Shown: positions 60,187 through 64,000 of the stretch, piece by piece
How positions within the stretch are numbered: position 1 is the first letter of the stretch
How the letters are laid out: each line of letters opens with the position of its first letter
From: Amaricoccus sp963763295
Lineage (GTDB): Bacteria > Pseudomonadota > Alphaproteobacteria > Rhodobacterales > Rhodobacteraceae
Assembly: GCA_963763295.1 (NCBI GenBank)
Contig: CAVXOH010000006.1
Span: forward strand, 62,001-126,000
Length of the DNA: 64,000 bases
Direction of reading: 5' to 3'
The notes under the pieces: model-generated
The model's input: only the letters and a program-made list of their open reading frames with translations
Told to the model about the DNA's origin: nothing
Databases searched by the model: none
Program-made: the position numbers and the translations under genes

Positions 60187-61634
60187 TCAGCGTTGCGCGG
60201 TATTCTCCAGAAAGGTTGGATAGCGTCGAACGAGCGTAGTCATTGCCAGCAATCCCAGAACAGCGAAAGGTATGCAGGCAAGGAATATCCATCGCGCGAC
60301 GTCTGCCGCCTCTGAGCCGTCTCTATCGCAGTAAAACCAAAAGCATTCGCCACGATCCCGATATAGGCCGCGCCAAGCGCATATCCGAGCCTTTGAACGG
60401 TCGGTATCGCGCCGGAAATCCGATGCACTTCATAGGGATTGGCCAAAGCCGTCGTCCGCCTCAGAATGAACGTCCAGGCCATACCGAACCCGGCCCCTTC
60501 CGTCGCAGCGAAGACCGCGATCAGCCAGACTGGACCGTTTGGAACAGCGTAAAGGAAACCTGCAATACTGGAGACAACCAACGACATCCCCAGCGCAATC
60601 ATCAACCGGTCAAGTCGTTCCGGTGAACCGCTCACCAGCACGGCCGTGACGGTCCAGCCGATGGACGAGCATGCAAGGATGTATCCTGCTGTCAATGCCG
60701 ACGCTTTGTGGATCGTGGTGATAAGAAGCGGTCCAAAAGCAGTGACGGCTATTGTGGCCAAGGATAGCGAAAAGATCATCAACAAGGCTGATCCCGTCGG
60801 CTTTCTGAAGTCGAACGGCCTTATCGGAAGTAGCCGGTCATGTCCCGCGCGACCGTCCAGCCAAAGAAAGAAGGCTAGACAGAAGATCCCAAGTGCAAAG
60901 CATATCGTGGTCTGAATCATCTCGATTTCGACGCCGCCATATGACAGCAGGAGAACCGCAAGGCATAAAAGCACGAGTTTTTTCAAGGGAACTCCACTGC
61001 CCGCGTCCATTTGTGGCGCTGCATGGTCCGGCCGCATCGCGATCCATACCGACAGTCCGAACGCCTGCAACGCGAAAAACGCGAAGCCCCATCGCCAGGT
61101 CGCGTATTCAACGAAGAAGCCGCCAATCAGAGGCCCGAGAAAGGCCGATACACCCCAGAACGTCGACACGCTGGCCATCGCCCGGGCTGTATAGCGTCTT
61201 GGGAAGATCACACCGACTGCTACGAAGGACATGGCAACAAGACCGCCCCCGCCGAGACCCTGAAAAACCCGTCCAGTCAGAATGACTGGCATGGTGGGTG
61301 CGAAGGTGCTCAACAGACACCCGAGACCGAAAGCGAGGGCTGCGAGGCTCATCGTTAATCTGAGCCCGTATCTCATCGTCAACAGGGCGCTCGCGGCACC
61401 GGCAACCACGGATGCGATTTCGTAGAGCGAGACCGACCACCCTACGAGACCAGATCCCCCGACCTCGGCAACGATGGAAGGCAGCATCGTTGCGACGATG
61501 AGCGCATCGGCGGCGTGCAGCCACACCGCGAGGCATACGAGGGCTAGGGCAGCGGTGTAGGAGCTGCCAAGGAATTCTCTCCATGACACAAACGCTTCGG
61601 CTTCCGCTTCTGATGCAGGGGGTGTCTCAGCCAT
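60187..61634 (-). pseudogene. MFS drug-efflux-type transporter, apparent C-terminal frameshift
   Basis: The intact frame (61634 to 60240, 464 residues) has 12-14 predicted membrane helices with the MFS motifs VFQGLGGGGLVAMSF and GLRLTMSLAALAFG. The last 23 residues after IVANAFGFTAIE are unlike a transporter. Shifting the frame by one base near 60327 instead gives RDGSEAADVARWIFLACIPF, then a further hydrophobic helix and a tail ending PTFLENTAQR at 60187, as expected for the family. So one base appears deleted. It is divergent from soxR with a sox box between them, and G+C is clearly low. Confidence 0.78.
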
Positions 61635-61654
61635 CTTGATCTCCTTGACAGCCG

Positions 61655-61690
61655 CACCGCTACGGCCTCAACTATGGTTGAGGTAAAGGA
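61655..61690 (-). promoter_or_regulatory. SoxR-type promoter with sox box
   Basis: CCTCAACTATGGTTGAGG (61666-61683) has 7-bp perfect arms CCTCAAC/GTTGAGG. On the minus strand the -35-like TTTACC overlaps it in the arrangement TTTACCTCAA-N6-TTGAGG, the same as the E. coli soxS promoter, with a CGTAGC -10-like hexamer beyond. The long spacer is typical of MerR-family promoters. It should drive the MFS gene (start 61634). Confidence 0.82.
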
Positions 61691-61698
61691 GTTTCTTT

Positions 61699-62130
61699 GT
61701 GACGCGGAGTTATCTGTCGGTCGGGGAAGTGGCTGATCGCACGGGATTGCCGATCTCGACTCTGCACTTCTACGAACGGAAGGGGTTGATCGCCTCTACG
61801 CGGAATAGTGCGAATCATCGCGTCTACAGGCGTGAAGTCCTGCGTCGTGTGACTGTCATAAAAATTGCACAAAGCGCCGGTGTCCCACTGGCAGAAATAG
61901 GGGATGCGCTTTCCAGCCTTCCGGCCCATTCCGTGCCTGACACCGATGATTGGGCGCGTATATCTGAGGTCTGGCACGACGACCTCACACGCCGCATTGA
62001 GTTGTTGACAGCGCTCCGGGACAAGATGGCGATGAGTATTGGCTGTGGGTGCCTCAGTGTGAAGCGGTGCCCGCTGGTCAACGCCGATGACCATCTGGCG
62101 GCGGAAGGCTCGGGTGCCCGACTACTATAG
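61699..62130 (+). CDS. soxR: SoxR-like MerR regulator with Cys-to-Ser change in the cluster motif
   Basis: A 143-residue MerR-family protein starting at a GTG. The helix-turn-helix SVGEVADRTGLPISTLHFYERKGLI and wing are close to SoxR, as is the C-terminal NADDHLAAEGSGARLL. SoxR binds a 2Fe-2S cluster through Cys-x2-Cys-x-Cys-x5-Cys. Here the motif is SIGCGCLSVKRCPL: Cys116, Cys118 and Cys124 remain, but Ser113 replaces the first cysteine. Redox sensing could be lost, altered or supported by serine. It is divergent from the MFS gene, sharing the sox box. Confidence 0.88.
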   Translation: MTRSYLSVGEVADRTGLPISTLHFYERKGLIASTRNSANHRVYRREVLRRVTVIKIAQSAGVPLAEIGDALSSLPAHSVPDTDDWARISEVWHDDLTRRIELLTALRDKMAMSIGCGCLSVKRCPLVNADDHLAAEGSGARLL

Positions 62131-62312
62131 CATTCAGCAAAGCGGACGTATGCCGGACCGCGGTAGAAATCGGCGGATAAGGGCTCGATCCCGTCGCTCG
62201 CTGCACGTTTGCGAACGACGGCACAGGGCCGAAGAGCCGACGTGAGGCATGGCCATTGGCAATGGCCGGTACAGAGATTCCGGCACGCGACCGCTCGGTT
62301 TGCTGCCAATGC

Positions 62313-63020
62313 TCAGACCGCTCGAACTTCGGCAAGCCGCTTGATTGCGTACTCGTCGTCCCAGCAGATGGCCGCTTCCCACGCGGCCCATGCCTGTCCG
62401 GCGATGTCATGCGCGCTGCCTTCGAGACCGGCGGCGTTTGTGGGGCAGCACCAGGTCGAGGTCGGCGACGTCGACGTGCGCCTCGTCCCAGTCGATCAGC
62501 GCGACCCGTCTTGCGGTCATGCGGACGTTGCCAGGGTTGCCGTGGACGACGCATTTCTGACGGCCGGTGAGCCGCGCCCACGCTGCTCGGCATCGAGCAA
62601 CGCCCTCGGGCGGCATCGTGGCAAGGTTGATCCTCGTTCCGGTCTCGGCGTGCAGGAGGTCGGTCGACGATCGCCAGCCCGGGCGCTGCGGCCAGCCCTG
62701 GGTCGAGCGATGCAGCCGGCGCAGCGTGTTGGCCACGCGACGCCAGTCGGCCGCTGTCTCCGGCGGTCCGCCCTCCATGTGCGTCATCACCATCAGACCG
62801 TCCGCGAACAGCCGGCCGTCCGTCGTCGGTATCGGCACTGGCACGGTCAGACCTTGACGGTCGAGGTGTTGGAGGAGCTCGGCCTCCCACGCGAGGTCGT
62901 CCTCGCTCCTGCCACCGAGACGACCGACGGCAAGGCTCCCGCGCACACGCACGCTCCAGACGTCGTTGGCAACTCCGCCATCGAGCCGTTGGATGCGAGC
63001 TGCGTCTTTGCCCCACAGCC
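62313..63020 (-). pseudogene. Aminoglycoside-phosphotransferase-like kinase, truncated and frameshifted
   Basis: The frame contains GVANDVWSVRVRGSLAVGR, the brenner-type motif VVHGNPGNV (usual His-x-Asp is His-x-Asn here) and VALIDWDEAHVDVADLDLVLPH, clearly APH family. After PH an extra base in the T3 run at 62437-62439 shifts the frame; the other frame restores NAAGLEGSAHDIAGQAW and ends at 62313. The 5' end is cut off by the IS inserted at CTAG 63021-63024. No function is expected. Bases 62131-62312 hold no gene I can support. Confidence 0.75.
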
Positions 63021-63353
63021 CTAGCAGGCTGCTGAAGAAGTGTCGCGGATGGCTTTGAGGATGGCATCGTCACCGCGATGGTAGTCGAACTCGATCTCCA
63101 GCGATCCATCGTGCAGGAGTTCGGCCGACCCCGAGCCGCGCACCTCGTGCATGTCGTCGTCTCCTTCCCAGTCGAAGGAGACGTCCCGGTGGCCGTAGGC
63201 GAGGTCCAGGCTCGCCTGCAGCGCCCCGAAGGCGATCTCGCCGCTGCCGTCGGCCCGAATGTCGAGCATGGCCGGCCCGCAGAGGTCGAGATTCGCGCGC
63301 TCCCAGAGGTCCGCCTCGACGATCCGCCACCGGCCGATCAGCCGGCATCCCAT
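63021..63353 (-). CDS. IS-associated passenger protein of unknown function
   Basis: A 110-residue acidic protein starting MGCRLIGRWRIVEADLWERA, with MLDIRADGSGEIAFGALQ, FDWEGDDDMHEVRGSGSAEL and EIEFDYHRGDDAILKA. I recognise it as a type of small protein that appears next to or within IS elements; its role is unknown. It begins 8 nt after the transposase stop. Its own TAG stop uses three bases of the CTAG target, so the codon is completed by the insertion site. Confidence 0.7.
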   Translation of the reverse strand: MGCRLIGRWRIVEADLWERANLDLCGPAMLDIRADGSGEIAFGALQASLDLAYGHRDVSFDWEGDDDMHEVRGSGSAELLHDGSLEIEFDYHRGDDAILKAIRDTSSAAC

Positions 63354-64000
63354 CGGAGCGCTCACGGCGAGGCCTGTGCCAGCAGCTTCGGCAATCGCAC
63401 GAGGTTGTAGGCGGCGAGCGAGAGGACGAAGGCGCAGTCGACCCGGGCCAGGCCGCGCAGCTTGACCTGGGCGAGACCGGCGACCTCCTTCACCCAGCCG
63501 AAGCCTTCCTCGATCCGCTTGCGGATGCGGAGCGAGACGGCATAGCCGGGATGGCGGGTGGTTCGCCCGTCGATGCGCGAGCCGCGGGTCGAGGTGATGT
63601 TTTGCGCGACGTGCGGCGTGACCTTCTCTTCGCGGCATTCCATGACGAAGGCGGCGGTGTCGTAGGCCTTGTCGGGCGCCGAGGGTGATCCGCCGCCTCC
63701 CCGCGAATGCCCTCACCAGCTCGATCGCAGCCAGCGGTTCGGCGTCGCCGGTGGCCCGGGTCGCCACCCCGCCCACGATCAGCCCGTTGCGGTTCTCCAT
63801 CAGCGCGTGCCCGAGATAGCAGAGTTCCGCCGGCTGGCCGCTGCCCTTTCGATAGAGCCGCGCGTCCGGGTCGGTGGTGCTGGCGTGCGTCGCATTCGAG
63901 CGCTTCTCGCCCTTGAAGTCCTTCTCGCCGTTCCTGCCCGGACCGGGCGGCTCGTCGCCACCATCCTTGCGCCGGAAGCTCTTCTGGCTCGCCCAGGCCT
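63025..64000 (-). mobile_element. IS5-type insertion sequence, incomplete at window end
   Basis: One end is inferred at 63025 (inward sequence CAGGCTGCTGAAGAAGTG) next to CTAG (63021-63024), matching the 4-bp YTAR target of this group. The element holds a transposase and the small passenger gene and runs off the window at 64000, so the other end and target copy cannot be checked. It interrupts the phosphotransferase gene. Confidence 0.65.
63362..64000 (-). pseudogene. IS5-type transposase, partial and frameshifted
   Basis: The frame entering at 64000 reads AWASQKSFRRKDGGDEPPG, then HASTTDPDARLYRKGSG and ALMENRNGLIVGG, typical of IS5-type DDE transposases. At the GGG run 63674-63676 one extra base shifts the frame: GRRRITLGARQGL should be ITLGADKAYDTAAFV. 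The second frame continues ECREEKVTPHVAQN, then RKRIEEGFGWVKEVAG with the catalytic Glu, and stops at 63362. Unlike the IS at 40235, this site does not look like a programmed slippery site. Confidence 0.75.

Noticed and set aside
62251..62267. GGCCATTG-G-CAATGGCC as a terminator for soxR
   Set aside because: It lies more than 100 bp beyond the soxR stop, has a 1-nt loop and no T-run; it may be a chance palindrome in a decayed region.
63021..63800. A single 259-residue protein spanning the transposase middle and the passenger protein
   Set aside because: It joins a transposase fragment, a nonsense stretch caused by a frameshift near 63674, and an unrelated small protein with its own start at 63353.

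Overview
The window is a stretch of chromosome from a very G+C-rich alphaproteobacterium. The gene neighbourhoods htpX-rsmB-heparinase-purH, mutL-rmuC, DUF3035-lspA and accD-folC are typical of Rhodobacterales (Paracoccaceae-like). The protein sequences fit that order, but I cannot name a genus. Most of the window is ordinary housekeeping sequence with short gaps and many 1-4 nt gene overlaps. A few stretches have visibly lower G+C and look acquired: the MNT/HEPN module and IS near 39.5-41.1 kb, and the last 4 kb.

Layout: the 3' end of hemF (1-153); phoD-like phosphatase, cca and a Nudix hydrolase on the minus strand (0.7-4.1 kb); small zinc-finger and sulfotransferase genes (4.2-5.4 kb); an RTX-type calcium-binding protein (5.9-7.4 kb); a complete mrpABCDEFG cation/proton antiporter operon (7.7-13.6 kb) followed by a LysR regulator; DUF3422, aqpZ, smc and HIT genes (14.8-21 kb); an arsR-AHSA1-VOC unit (21-22.3 kb); polA (22.6-25.4 kb); htpX-rsmB-heparinase-purH (28.2-33.8 kb); rmuC, mutL, a DUF3035 lipoprotein and lspA on the minus strand (35.3-39.3 kb); an MNT/HEPN toxin-antitoxin-like pair next to an IS5-family element (39.6-41.1 kb); an FAD oxidoreductase-rsmD-recQ run (43.1-47 kb); sseA-GNAT-aminotransferase (47-49.7 kb); an NCS1 transporter and dctA with a divergent GntR regulator (50-53.9 kb); folC, accD and a CPBP protease on the minus strand (53.9-57 kb); ilvD (57.7-59.4 kb); and a decayed lower-G+C tail with a SoxR-like regulator, an MFS pump, a broken phosphotransferase and a second IS (60-64 kb).

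The most unusual content lies between the genes. One repeat family has four copies (5.5, 13.0, 25.5 and 26.8 kb). Each copy folds as successive hairpins, and the arms differ between copies by compensating base changes. A second family consists of short arrays of 3-4 units at 11-bp spacing, with either a CCATAC or a TGCAT core (14.7, 27.1, 35.2 and 49.95 kb). Each array lies just downstream of the stop codon of a minus-strand gene. Both families look undescribed to me.

Other points of interest: PolA has lost every proofreading aspartate that can be aligned to the E. coli enzyme. A SoxR homologue has serine in place of the first iron-sulfur cysteine beside a near-canonical sox box. An IS5-type element sits exactly in a CTAG that holds the stop codons of two convergent genes. 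Five genes carry apparent single-base frameshifts, which may be real decay or sequence errors.
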